Of a stretch of DNA of 25,363 nucleotides, positions 16,918 to 23,637 are shown one piece after another. How positions within the stretch are numbered: the first letter of the stretch is position 1; every line of letters starts with the position of its first letter. Below the pieces are notes generated by a model. The model was given only the letters and a program-made list of their open reading frames with translations, did not search any database and was not told where the DNA came from. Both the position numbers and the translations under genes were made by a program. The DNA lies in contig DEPD01000008.1 in the NCBI GenBank assembly GCA_002358575.1, positions 1 to 25,363 of the forward strand, in the 5' to 3' direction. This DNA comes from Lachnospiraceae bacterium UBA3401. GTDB lineage: Bacteria; Bacillota; Clostridia; Lachnospirales; Lachnospiraceae.

Positions 16918-17093
16918 AGTTCAGCCATGCCCATTCATAAGTTGTCGATTTATACAATCTGAAAATTTATTTAGGCTATTTTTGACAACTTATTTCATGC
17001 CGGGCGTCCCCCTATAAAATCGAATATACAAAATGCCTTATATGAGCAAGCTCTCAATAACATTTTGTATATTCAATTTTGTATGGCTGAACT
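16918..17093. repeat. Nested inverted-repeat element (MITE-like)
   Basis: A 176-base element bounded by an 11-base terminal inverted repeat: AGTTCAGCCAT (16918-16928) and ATGGCTGAACT (17083-17093). Inside are two more hairpins: ATAAGTTGTC (16937-16946) with GACAACTTAT (16984-16993), and AATATACAAAATG with CATTTTGTATATT (within 17016-17035 and 17061-17080; 19 of 20 positions pair). The last loop also holds GAGCAAGCTC. It has no coding capacity. The flanks GTAAC and ATAAC could be a worn target duplication. It resembles a miniature inverted-repeat transposable element, or an unusually large structured terminator of the YitT transcript. Confidence 0.6.
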
Positions 17094-17111
17094 ATAACAA
17101 AATATAAAAGT

Positions 17112-17126
17112 TATACCACAGGTATA
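17112..17126. promoter_or_regulatory. Dyad operator candidate before the RNA-array promoter
   Basis: TATACC-ACA-GGTATA, a perfect 6-base dyad with a 3-base centre, directly abutting the -35 box at 17127. Its position suits a regulator binding site. It could be chance in AT-rich DNA. Confidence 0.4.
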
Positions 17127-17155
17127 TTGTTTTCTGTTTTATATTATGATATAAC
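17127..17155 (+). promoter_or_regulatory. Probable promoter of the Y-RNA array and Ro60 gene
   Basis: TTGTTT (17127-17132), a 17-base spacer and TATAAC (17150-17155). A start 6-9 bases further would fall at 17161-17164, exactly at the first base of the first RNA helix. No other clear promoter or terminator is seen between here and 19324. Confidence 0.6.
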
Positions 17156-17163
17156 AAATGTAT

Positions 17164-17255
17164 GGAGTGGTTTGGAGCTGTGTCTTGAAAAAGACACACA
17201 CAGCAATCTTACATATGGATTTGGGTTCCGCTATAGGAGTCTCCCAAGCCACTCC
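17164..17255 (+). ncRNA. Y-RNA-like RNA 0 (reduced, without a full tRNA body)
   Basis: The ends form a 12-pair helix, GGAGTGGTTTGG (17164-17175) with CCAAGCCACTCC (17244-17255), one of the pairs being G-U. Inside, TGTGTCTT (17179-17186) and AAGACACA (17191-17198) form a hairpin with a GAAA loop, followed by CACAGCAAT. This hairpin plus CAGCAA is shared with the three following RNAs. A second inner part, TTTGGGTTCC...GGAGTCTCCC, is like a distorted T arm. No D arm is recognisable. The probable transcription start coincides with its first base. No protein is encoded. Confidence 0.65.
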
Positions 17256-17272
17256 TGTTTGATGCAAAATAT

Positions 17273-17389
17273 AGGGCTATAGCTCAGAATGGTAGAGCAG
17301 GAAAATAGGAGCTTTGTCAAAAGCTCTTGCAGCAACTTTCTAAAGGCCTTCTAAGCCCCGTGTCGCCGGTTCGAGTCCGGCTAGCCCTG
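17273..17389 (+). ncRNA. tRNA-mimicking Y-RNA-like RNA 1
   Basis: A tRNA body without an anticodon arm. Acceptor AGGGCTA (17273-17279) pairs with TAGCCCT (17382-17388). The D arm is GCTC (17282-17285) with GAGC (17295-17298) and a loop containing GG. The T arm is GCCGG-TTCGAGT-CCGGC (17365-17381). In place of about 22 bases of anticodon arm and variable loop there are about 65 bases: GAAA (17301-17304) with TTTC (17337-17340), then a 9-pair hairpin 17307-17315/17320-17328 closed by GTCA, with GCAGCAAC (17329-17336) single-stranded on the 3' side. No CCA is encoded. Next to a Ro60 gene this fits a Y RNA carrying a tRNA-like module. Confidence 0.75.
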
Positions 17390-17414
17390 TTTTTACAGCA
17401 TATATCCTATTTTC

Positions 17415-17539
17415 GGGGCCATAGCTCAACTGGAAGAGCACTAAGATCTTATCAAAGATTTTGGCACAGTATCGGAATCTTGTCAAAGATTCTTGCAGCA
17501 ACATTCATACGTTTTTCGGTTCAAATCCGAATGGCCCCG
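17415..17539 (+). ncRNA. tRNA-mimicking Y-RNA-like RNA 2, with a doubled hairpin
   Basis: Acceptor GGGGCCA (17415-17421) pairs with TGGCCCC (17532-17538), extendable by C-G and T-A to nine pairs. The D arm is GCTC (17424-17427) with GAGC (17436-17439); the T arm is TTCGG-TTCAAAT-CCGAA (17515-17531). The ~75-base insert contains two hairpins. The first is 17443-17450/17455-17462 with an ATCA loop, then GGCACAG. The second lies inside a GTAT (17469-17472)/ATAC (17507-17510) stem: 17474-17481/17486-17493 with a GTCA loop, then TGCAGCAAC. The two hairpins look like a tandem duplication. No anticodon arm and no CCA. Confidence 0.75.
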
Positions 17540-17569
17540 ATCTTGCATATTTTTACAGATTATTTTTAT

Positions 17570-17678
17570 GGGGCTGTTGCTCAATTGGGTAGAGCAGTAT
17601 TTAAAGAAGCTTTGACAAAAGCTTTTGCAGCAATTTTCTAAGGGATACCGGTTGCCGGTTCGAGTCCGGCCAGCTCCA
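17570..17678 (+). ncRNA. tRNA-mimicking Y-RNA-like RNA 3
   Basis: Acceptor GGGGCTG (17570-17576) pairs with CAGCTCC (17671-17677), one G-U. The D arm is GCTC (17579-17582) with GAGC (17592-17595) around AATTGGGTA; the T arm is GCCGG-TTCGAGT-CCGGC (17654-17670). The insert has a lower stem GTAT (17597-17600)/ATAC (17645-17648), and a 9-pair hairpin 17605-17613/17618-17626 closed by GACA, followed by GCAGCAAT. It ends 38 bases before the Ro60-protein start codon, so it lies in the mRNA leader. Confidence 0.75.
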
Positions 17679-17716
17679 GTTTATAGTTGGTAATTTTTTA
17701 GAGGGAGGGAATCAAG

Positions 17717-19324
17717 ATGGGATTCATGCAGAATGTTAAGAACATGTTAAATAATGAATATAATACGTCTGTCACCGAAAATGGTGCAGTTGGCTATAGA
17801 ACGTCAGGGAAGGCACTGCTTGACTTAAATTTTGCCGTTTCCTCACTCCGAAATGCCTCGTCAGAAGAGATTGTAAACCGATTTATCAAGGCTTATTATG
17901 AGGAGCCAAAGCTTGCGATTCGATGGCTGTTTTTTGCCGGTGATGTGCGTCAAGGTCTTGGAGAGCGCAGACTCTTTAAATCAATCCTGTTGGAATTGGC
18001 AAAGAGCCGTCCTGAACTTGCCAAGGCTTTGATGCCGCTAATACCAGAATATTCAAGATGGGATATTTTGGTGGCGTTGATTGACACTCCGCTCGCAGAG
18101 GAGGCAGTGGAGCTGATACATAAACAGCTTCAGGAAGATGGCGCCAACATGGGAAAGGGTGCGTCTATTAGTTTGTGTGCAAAGTGGCTGCCGTCAGAAA
18201 ATGCATCTGCGGATAACACAAAGCGTTTGGCGCGTCTGTTGACAAAAAAGCTTTCCATGACAAGTAGGCAGTACCGAAAGATGCTATCTTCTTACAGAAG
18301 TTATCTGGATGTTGTTGAAGTGAAAATGAGTGCAAAAAAATGGGCTGACATTGCTTATGAGGCAGTTCCATCAAGGGCAAATTTGCTGTATAATGTCGCA
18401 TTTTTGCGCAATGATGAGGAGCGTCGCAGAAATTTTCTCGGCGCGGTGAAAAAGGGAGAGAAGACAATTCATGCCGGTGTGCTCTATCCGCATGACATTG
18501 TGCATTCCTATATGGACTACGAGAAAAAACCAGGCTGGATGTATGTAAAGCCTGTAGATGATACCTTAGAGGAATTGTGGAAAGCGCTGCCGGATTATGT
18601 GCAGGGAGCGGGAAATACGCTCTGCATCGCAGATGGTTCTGGAAGTATGTGGACGAAGGTGGGCAGTTCTAATGTATCCTGTCTGGAAGTGGCAGATGCG
18701 ATTGCAATTTATTTTTCAGAGCACTGTACAGGGCAGTTTAAGGACACATATATCACGTTTAGCCAGACGCCGCAATTTGTAGATCTGTCCAAAGGAAAGA
18801 CTCTATATGACAAGTTGTGCATTGCGATACATCATAATGAGGTAGCGAACACAAATATAGAGGCGGTATTTGATTTAATATTGGATACTGCACTTAAGTA
18901 TCATATGCCGCAGCGCGATCTTCCTGAAAATCTGTTGATATTGTCAGATATGGAATTTGACGCGGCGACAAGAAGCAATGTCAATGGCAATTGGGTATCT
19001 CCTGACGAGAAATTGTTTGACAGATTTGCCAAGAAATATGCCTCACATGGCTATCGTTTGCCAAGGTTGGTGTTCTGGAATATTTGCAGTAGAACGAAGA
19101 CAATTCCCATTCGAGAAAATGCACTTGGTGTAGCGCTTGTAAGCGGATTTTCGCCTGTTATCACAAAGATGGTACTCAGCAATGAGATAAATCCATATAA
19201 GATGCTGGTACAGCAGCTTATGGTGCCAAGATATGATGCTGTGGAGCAGGCTGTGTGTGGAGATTTGGGCGATTCCACGACAGGTGGCATAAATGGGATA
19301 GAATTAGATAATATAAAAGAATAA
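17717..19324 (+). CDS. rsr: Ro60 orthologue (TROVE-domain RNA-binding protein)
   Basis: A 535-residue Ro60/Rsr protein, close to the usual length of the family (about 530-540). The first ~290 residues are the TROVE ring of helical repeats; AIRWLFFAGDVRQGLGERRLFKSIL and LIPEYSRWDILVAL are typical. From about 300 comes a von Willebrand factor A domain with the MIDAS motif ADGSGSMW (Asp306) and a second metal-site segment ILSDMEFD. Ro60 binds misfolded RNAs in its central hole and Y RNAs on its outer surface; in Deinococcus a Y RNA tethers it to the exonuclease PNPase. GGGAGGG (17703-17709) precedes the ATG. The four RNA genes lie directly upstream with no terminator between, so protein and RNAs are likely co-transcribed. 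Confidence 0.95.
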   Translation: MGFMQNVKNMLNNEYNTSVTENGAVGYRTSGKALLDLNFAVSSLRNASSEEIVNRFIKAYYEEPKLAIRWLFFAGDVRQGLGERRLFKSILLELAKSRPELAKALMPLIPEYSRWDILVALIDTPLAEEAVELIHKQLQEDGANMGKGASISLCAKWLPSENASADNTKRLARLLTKKLSMTSRQYRKMLSSYRSYLDVVEVKMSAKKWADIAYEAVPSRANLLYNVAFLRNDEERRRNFLGAVKKGEKTIHAGVLYPHDIVHSYMDYEKKPGWMYVKPVDDTLEELWKALPDYVQGAGNTLCIADGSGSMWTKVGSSNVSCLEVADAIAIYFSEHCTGQFKDTYITFSQTPQFVDLSKGKTLYDKLCIAIHHNEVANTNIEAVFDLILDTALKYHMPQRDLPENLLILSDMEFDAATRSNVNGNWVSPDEKLFDRFAKKYASHGYRLPRLVFWNICSRTKTIPIRENALGVALVSGFSPVITKMVLSNEINPYKMLVQQLMVPRYDAVEQAVCGDLGDSTTGGINGIELDNIKE

Positions 19325-19354
19325 AATTATAATAAGAAAATTATAATGACAGAC

Positions 19355-19392
19355 AAAGAAAAGGGTGTTGTATTGTACACCCTTTTCTTTAT
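19355..19392 (+). terminator. Terminator after the Ro60 gene
   Basis: AAAGAAAAGGGTGT (19355-19368) pairs perfectly with ACACCCTTTTCTTT (19377-19390), 14 base pairs with an 8-base loop and a T-rich 3' arm. It closes the RNA array-Ro60 unit. Confidence 0.85.
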
Positions 19393-19521
19393 GTGCAGAC
19401 CTGTTTCAATCTTTCTAATCGATTATATAGAAAAAAATTTTAGCTGTTAATCCTTTTTTGAAAAAAATAAGTCTTATATAATGTATACAGATAAAGATAA
19501 TTTTCCTTGCAGGGGTGACAA

Positions 19522-20046
19522 ATGATTAATCAGAAAAACAAGCGAGATCGTGTTCAGTCGGCGGTCGAAACATATTATGAGGATATATATCGTTTCTGCT
19601 GGTATTATACTGGCAACCCGACAGATTCCTATGATATTTCACAGGAAGTATTTTTGCGGTATATGAAATACATGGATTCTAGCAATCCTAAAAATCTTAG
19701 AGCATATCTGGTTATGATTGCACGTAATTTGTGTTGTGATTATTTTCACAGACAGTCTATACAGCGTGAAAATACGGTTTCTTTTGATATGCTAGAAAAC
19801 ATGGAAGCGGGCGGATATTTGAATAATATCAAAACGATTGCCGATTGTGACAGCGAATTTTACTTGCAGGAATTGTTACAGAGCATACCGCAGGAACAGA
19901 GAGAGGTTGTAATACTGCGGGTTCATGATGAATTAAAATTTCATGAGATTGCCAAAATCACTGGCTGTCCTCTCTCGACAACAAAATCGCGGTTTCGACT
20001 TGGAATCGCCAATATTAGGAAAAAAATAGGAGGAGATTATGCGTGA
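19522..20046 (+). CDS. ECF-type RNA polymerase sigma factor
   Basis: A 174-residue sigma-70-family protein of the extracytoplasmic-function type. Region 2 is at about residues 15-80: YYEDIYRFCWYYTGN, SYDISQEVFLRYMKY and NLRAYLVMIARNLCCDYF. Region 4 is at about 115-170: LLQSIPQEQREVVILRVHDELKFHEIAKITGCPLSTTKSRFRLGI (in parts), with the helix-turn-helix that reads the -35 element. Regions 1 and 3 are absent, as expected for ECF factors. AGGGGTGA precedes the ATG. A TATAAT at 19477-19482 lacks a well spaced -35. It overlaps the next gene, a membrane protein, by eight bases, and likely drives this operon. Confidence 0.92.
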   Translation: MINQKNKRDRVQSAVETYYEDIYRFCWYYTGNPTDSYDISQEVFLRYMKYMDSSNPKNLRAYLVMIARNLCCDYFHRQSIQRENTVSFDMLENMEAGGYLNNIKTIADCDSEFYLQELLQSIPQEQREVVILRVHDELKFHEIAKITGCPLSTTKSRFRLGIANIRKKIGGDYA

Positions 20047-20800
20047 AAAGACAGATGATATCAGGGATTTATTTGTGAAAAATGACAGCGGTGTCATAAT
20101 TGATGTGTCCAGAAAACAGGGGACGCTAGAGTGTGTTAGCGTCCAAAAATTTGAACAGGAAAACAGAGTTAGCACGCGATGGCAGATTATAAAAGGACAG
20201 ATTCGGCATATGGACAAGAATATATTATGGATGCATCTTGCAGTCTGCGCCGGGATTGTAGTTCTGGTCTGGACAAACTGGTTTGATGTACAGTCTTGGG
20301 AAAAATATGGGATGATTTTTTCAGGAGTGCTTGGGGCATTATCTTTTTTGGAAGTTGGCAGTATGTTTTTTTCAAGAATGACGGAGTTGGAGGCAGTCAG
20401 TTACTTTAATGTACGCCAACTCGCCACATTTCAGATGACTTATTCCGGTTTACTCAGCCTTGCTGCCTTGATGATTTTTACAGTTTTTGCAAATATTAGA
20501 CTGGAAAAGAATCTTATGGTGACGTGTATTTACATTCTTGTTCCTTTTGTGTTTACAGAATGTATCTGTATGACTGTGATGCTTACAGAGATTGGGAGGA
20601 GAAATATATTACTGTTGATTGCCGTGGGTATTTTCTCAACATTTTTTTGGGGAATATTAGCTTCGATGCCCATGTTATATGAAGCGTCAGCGACGGTTTT
20701 CTGGATTGTCGCATTACTTGCAGGGATTGGTATCTTTGCTGTGCAAATCAAACGATTTTTTCACGTATTGGATAAGGGGGAAATCATATGTGCAGATTAA
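20039..20800 (+). CDS. Six-segment membrane protein of unknown function
   Basis: A 253-residue protein not recognised by name. An N-terminal cytoplasmic part of about 60 charged residues is followed by about six hydrophobic segments (e.g. LWMHLAVCAGIVVLVWTNWF, YGMIFSGVLGALSFLEVG, TYSGLLSLAALMIFTVFA, VTCIYILVPFVFTECICM, NILLLIAVGIFSTFFWGIL and VFWIVALLAGIGIFAVQI). It occupies the place where an ECF anti-sigma factor is usually found, and a cytoplasmic N-terminal tail with membrane segments would suit that job, but no zinc-binding anti-sigma motif is seen. It could instead belong to the ABC transporter. AGGAGG lies five bases before the ATG; it overlaps genes on both sides. Confidence 0.7.
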   Translation: MREKTDDIRDLFVKNDSGVIIDVSRKQGTLECVSVQKFEQENRVSTRWQIIKGQIRHMDKNILWMHLAVCAGIVVLVWTNWFDVQSWEKYGMIFSGVLGALSFLEVGSMFFSRMTELEAVSYFNVRQLATFQMTYSGLLSLAALMIFTVFANIRLEKNLMVTCIYILVPFVFTECICMTVMLTEIGRRNILLLIAVGIFSTFFWGILASMPMLYEASATVFWIVALLAGIGIFAVQIKRFFHVLDKGEIICAD

Positions 20801-21699
20801 TGTTGACAGGATTGGAGAAAGTATATAGAGACAAAAAACAAGAAAAGAAGGCAGTTCAAAATTTGACGGTAAGTTTTGAGCATGGTGTATATGGACTTTT
20901 GGGCGAAAACGGCGCTGGGAAAACGACCCTGATGCGTATGATTGTCGGTATCCTAAAGCCAACACAGGGGCAGATAACATGTGATGGAATCCCTATCAAG
21001 CAGCTTGGGGGCGCCTATCGGAACCTTTTAGGGTATCTGCCACAAGATTTTGGCTACTACAAAGACTTTAGCGCTGTGCGCTTTCTAAATTATATCGCGG
21101 CATTAAAAGCGATTGAGCCAGAGACTGCCAGAGAACGAATTGACAGCTTGCTTGAGACAGTGGGATTGATAGAGGCACGCAATAAGAAATTAAAGACATT
21201 TTCTGGCGGGATGTTGCGGCGAATTGGCATTGCACAGGCACTTTTAAACGAACCGAAAATATTGATTTTAGATGAGCCAACAGCAGGACTTGACCCGCGG
21301 GAGCGGGTTCGTTTTAGAAATATTATTAGTGCCTTGGGCAAGGACCGCATTGTTATTCTCTCGACACATATTGTATCGGATGTGGAGTATATTGCAGACC
21401 AGATTATGATTATGAAGGAAGGGACATTTATCAAGACAGGGACACAGACGCAGATTTTGGAACCTGTCACTGGTTGTGTGTGGAAATGCGTTGTGTCCGA
21501 GAAGGAAGCTGACGAGCTGAATGCGACATATGCAATAAGTAATCTTAGAGGCTGTGAGCGCGATGGGCAAGTGGAACTTCGGATTGTGTCACAGGAGAAA
21601 CCGCATCAGAATGCGGAGGCTATAGAGCCTGTTTTAGAGGATGCATATTTATATTATTATTTGTGTGAGCGCAGCCGCCATAGAGGGGCTTGGGAATAG
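20788..21699 (+). CDS. ABC transporter ATP-binding protein
   Basis: A 303-residue ABC ATPase. Walker A is GLLGENGAGKTTLMRM (about residues 35-50), the Q loop is LGYLPQDFGYY, the signature is TFSGGMLRRIGIAQAL (about 138-150), Walker B is KILILDEPTAGLDP and the switch His is in ILSTHIV. The ~80 C-terminal residues after the ATPase core are typical of ABC-2 export systems that move drugs, peptides or lipids. It overlaps the upstream membrane gene by 13 bases and is followed by its permease after 11 bases, so the subunits are coupled. GGGGG at about 20777-20781 precedes the ATG. Confidence 0.95.
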   Translation: MCRLMLTGLEKVYRDKKQEKKAVQNLTVSFEHGVYGLLGENGAGKTTLMRMIVGILKPTQGQITCDGIPIKQLGGAYRNLLGYLPQDFGYYKDFSAVRFLNYIAALKAIEPETARERIDSLLETVGLIEARNKKLKTFSGGMLRRIGIAQALLNEPKILILDEPTAGLDPRERVRFRNIISALGKDRIVILSTHIVSDVEYIADQIMIMKEGTFIKTGTQTQILEPVTGCVWKCVVSEKEADELNATYAISNLRGCERDGQVELRIVSQEKPHQNAEAIEPVLEDAYLYYYLCERSRHRGAWE

Positions 21700-21710
21700 G
21701 GAGGAAGCAT

Positions 21711-23000
21711 ATGAGATTGTACAAAATGGAATTATATAAAATTTGTTCTAGAAAATTGTTTCTATTTAGTGTCACAGCAGCGCTTATGATTCTGCTGTTA
21801 TTTATGTATACACTTGCTGTAGACAATTATGCAATGGTAAATGGAGTTGAATATGAAGGGCTGCGGGCAGTTCAGATAAACAGAACGATTACAGAGGAAT
21901 TTAAAGGAACGTTAACCGATGAAAAGGTAACAGCAATTGCGGAAAAATACGGATTTCCGAATGGTGTGAGGGAAAATTATGGTCAATTTTTGTATCGTAA
22001 TTATCTGAATGAGTTTATTATGAAAGGATTTTCAGATGGATATTTTCGTGCATATGATAATTACAAAGTGGCAACGCATACCAATCCAATTGCAGAAACC
22101 GATTTTGGAAAAGCAAGTGCGGCAACAGGAAAACCGCTGTTGTTGGAATATACATATGGCTGGGAGGTATTTCATGCCGTTTTGGGAATTGGACTTACTT
22201 TGGGAATGGTGTTCATTCTCCTTACCTTATCGCCGATTTATTCGGAAGAAACTTATAACAATACGCAGCAGATTTTGTTTACCACAAAAGAAGGGCAGCA
22301 GAAGGATATCGCTGCGAAAATTGCCGCAGGAATGACAATTGCTGTCAGTGTGTTTGTTGTGATTGTTCTTTTGGATTTTCTGTTTGTGTGGAGCGTCTTT
22401 GGATTAGATGGGCTGGACTGTTTTATTAGTCAGGTTCTAGAAAATGCTTATGTATGGGATTGGAATGGATACCATAACACTTCTACTTGGAGTGTACAAA
22501 AGTATCTGTCTTTTTACCTGCTGCAAGGCTTTTTGGGAATGATAGAAGCGGCTGCGCTGTCACTGTATTTCTCTGCGCATTGTAATAGTCCATTTCAGTC
22601 GATTGTGGCATCAACGATAGGATTGGTGCTGCCTGTTTTCTTAAATGTAATAGGACAAGATAATTTTCGTGGGGTGATTTTTCAGGCAAGTCAGTTGATT
22701 ATCCTGCTTTTGCTAGGGATTGCACTAATGTGTCTGGTACCAGATACTTGGAACAAAACTGTTGTTCGCATTGGAAAAATTTTGTGCTGCGTATTGCCTG
22801 TATTGATTGGGCGGTTCTTTCGGCATGTCTTTCCATTTTATTATACGATTCCTTTTATACTCATTGTGAATGGAGCAAGCGAGTTGGACTTTATGCAAGT
22901 TCATTTTCCGTGGATATGGTGGGGAATTTTTCTCTTTGTGACTGTGGTAACGATACTCTATATTGTGTGTAGTTGGAGAAAATATAAAGAATTGAGTTAA
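21711..23000 (+). CDS. ABC transporter permease
   Basis: A 429-residue membrane protein forming the permease of the preceding ATPase. One hydrophobic segment (LFLFSVTAALMILLLFMYTLAV) is followed by a large outside loop of about 120 residues and then about six to seven further segments, the ABC-2-like layout. The outside loop has no recognised domain. ATG 21711 is chosen because GGGAGGAAG lies directly upstream; an in-frame ATG at 21690 lacks a site and overlaps the ATPase gene. Substrate is unknown; control by the ECF factor suggests an envelope-stress or antimicrobial-peptide response. Confidence 0.85.
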   Translation: MRLYKMELYKICSRKLFLFSVTAALMILLLFMYTLAVDNYAMVNGVEYEGLRAVQINRTITEEFKGTLTDEKVTAIAEKYGFPNGVRENYGQFLYRNYLNEFIMKGFSDGYFRAYDNYKVATHTNPIAETDFGKASAATGKPLLLEYTYGWEVFHAVLGIGLTLGMVFILLTLSPIYSEETYNNTQQILFTTKEGQQKDIAAKIAAGMTIAVSVFVVIVLLDFLFVWSVFGLDGLDCFISQVLENAYVWDWNGYHNTSTWSVQKYLSFYLLQGFLGMIEAAALSLYFSAHCNSPFQSIVASTIGLVLPVFLNVIGQDNFRGVIFQASQLIILLLLGIALMCLVPDTWNKTVVRIGKILCCVLPVLIGRFFRHVFPFYYTIPFILIVNGASELDFMQVHFPWIWWGIFLFVTVVTILYIVCSWRKYKELS

Positions 23001-23023
23001 AATAGAAAGGATTTGTAGTTATT

Positions 23024-23458
23024 ATGATTAGAGAAATTACAGAAAATGATTTTGACCAACTAATGACATTGTATATGCAACTTCATGACAATCCGTTTCC
23101 CGAAAAGGATAAGTGCATAATGGATATTTGGAGCAGTATTCTTGTGGACAATAATCATCATATAATTGTTGCAGATGAAGATGGTACAATTGTATCCTCC
23201 TGTGTATGTGTTATTATACCCAACTTAACAAGAGGACAGCGCCCCTATGCATTAATTGAAAATGTAATTACAGACAAGAGATATCGAAAAAGAGGATTGG
23301 CAACTGCCTGCCTTGACTTTGCGCGTGACATTGCCTTGCAAGAAAATTGCTATAAAATAATGTTGTTAACAGGTTCTAAACAGGAAAGCACTTTAAAATT
23401 TTATGAGCAGGCAGGATATAACAAACAAGACAAGACAGCGTTTATACAATGGTTGTAA
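23024..23458 (+). CDS. GNAT family N-acetyltransferase
   Basis: A 144-residue GCN5-related acetyltransferase. It starts IREITENDFDQLMTLYMQLHD, and the acetyl-CoA pyrophosphate-binding signature is KRYRKRGLATACLDFA (about residues 87-102), with ENVITD just before on strand 4 and KFYEQAGYN near the C-terminus. Length is that of a single-domain GNAT. Acceptor is unknown. AAAGG lies about 13 bases before the ATG. It begins 23 bases after the ABC permease stop and could be co-transcribed, but its function need not be related. A terminator follows. Confidence 0.9.
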   Translation: MIREITENDFDQLMTLYMQLHDNPFPEKDKCIMDIWSSILVDNNHHIIVADEDGTIVSSCVCVIIPNLTRGQRPYALIENVITDKRYRKRGLATACLDFARDIALQENCYKIMLLTGSKQESTLKFYEQAGYNKQDKTAFIQWL

Positions 23459-23540
23459 ACCATTTAGGATAAGAGCTGAAACAGCGATTTCAAATTTCTG
23501 CCAGATAGTTTGAGTTTCTAAAACCAACCTCTTATCTCCA

Positions 23541-23590
23541 AAAGAAAACCACTTAATGGAAACCTATTTACATTGGTGGTCTTTTTTCTT
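23541..23590 (+). terminator. Terminator after the GNAT gene
   Basis: AAAGAAAACCACTTAATG (23541-23558) and CATTGGTGGTCTTTTTTC (23571-23588) pair with a few bulges and a 12-base loop, ending in a run of six T. Transcription of the upstream genes ends here; the region 23459-23637 holds no gene. Confidence 0.75.
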
Positions 23591-23637
23591 ATGATAGGAA
23601 TCATATTAGAAATACAACAGAAAAGGAGAATAATGTT

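Noticed and set aside
17327..17641. A 104-codon reading frame on the + strand
   Set aside because: It runs through RNA 1, RNA 2 and RNA 3, has no ribosome binding site and its sequence is explained by RNA base pairing.
17273..17678. Three ordinary tRNA genes
   Set aside because: Acceptor, D and T arms are good, but the anticodon arm is replaced by 57-75 bases with no proper 7-base anticodon loop, so they cannot decode codons. The inserts are too short for group I introns and share their own motif.
19458..19482. Sigma-A promoter before the ECF sigma gene
   Set aside because: TTGAAA and TATAAT are present but only 13 bases apart, which is too short; an autoregulated ECF promoter is possible but no clear motif was seen.
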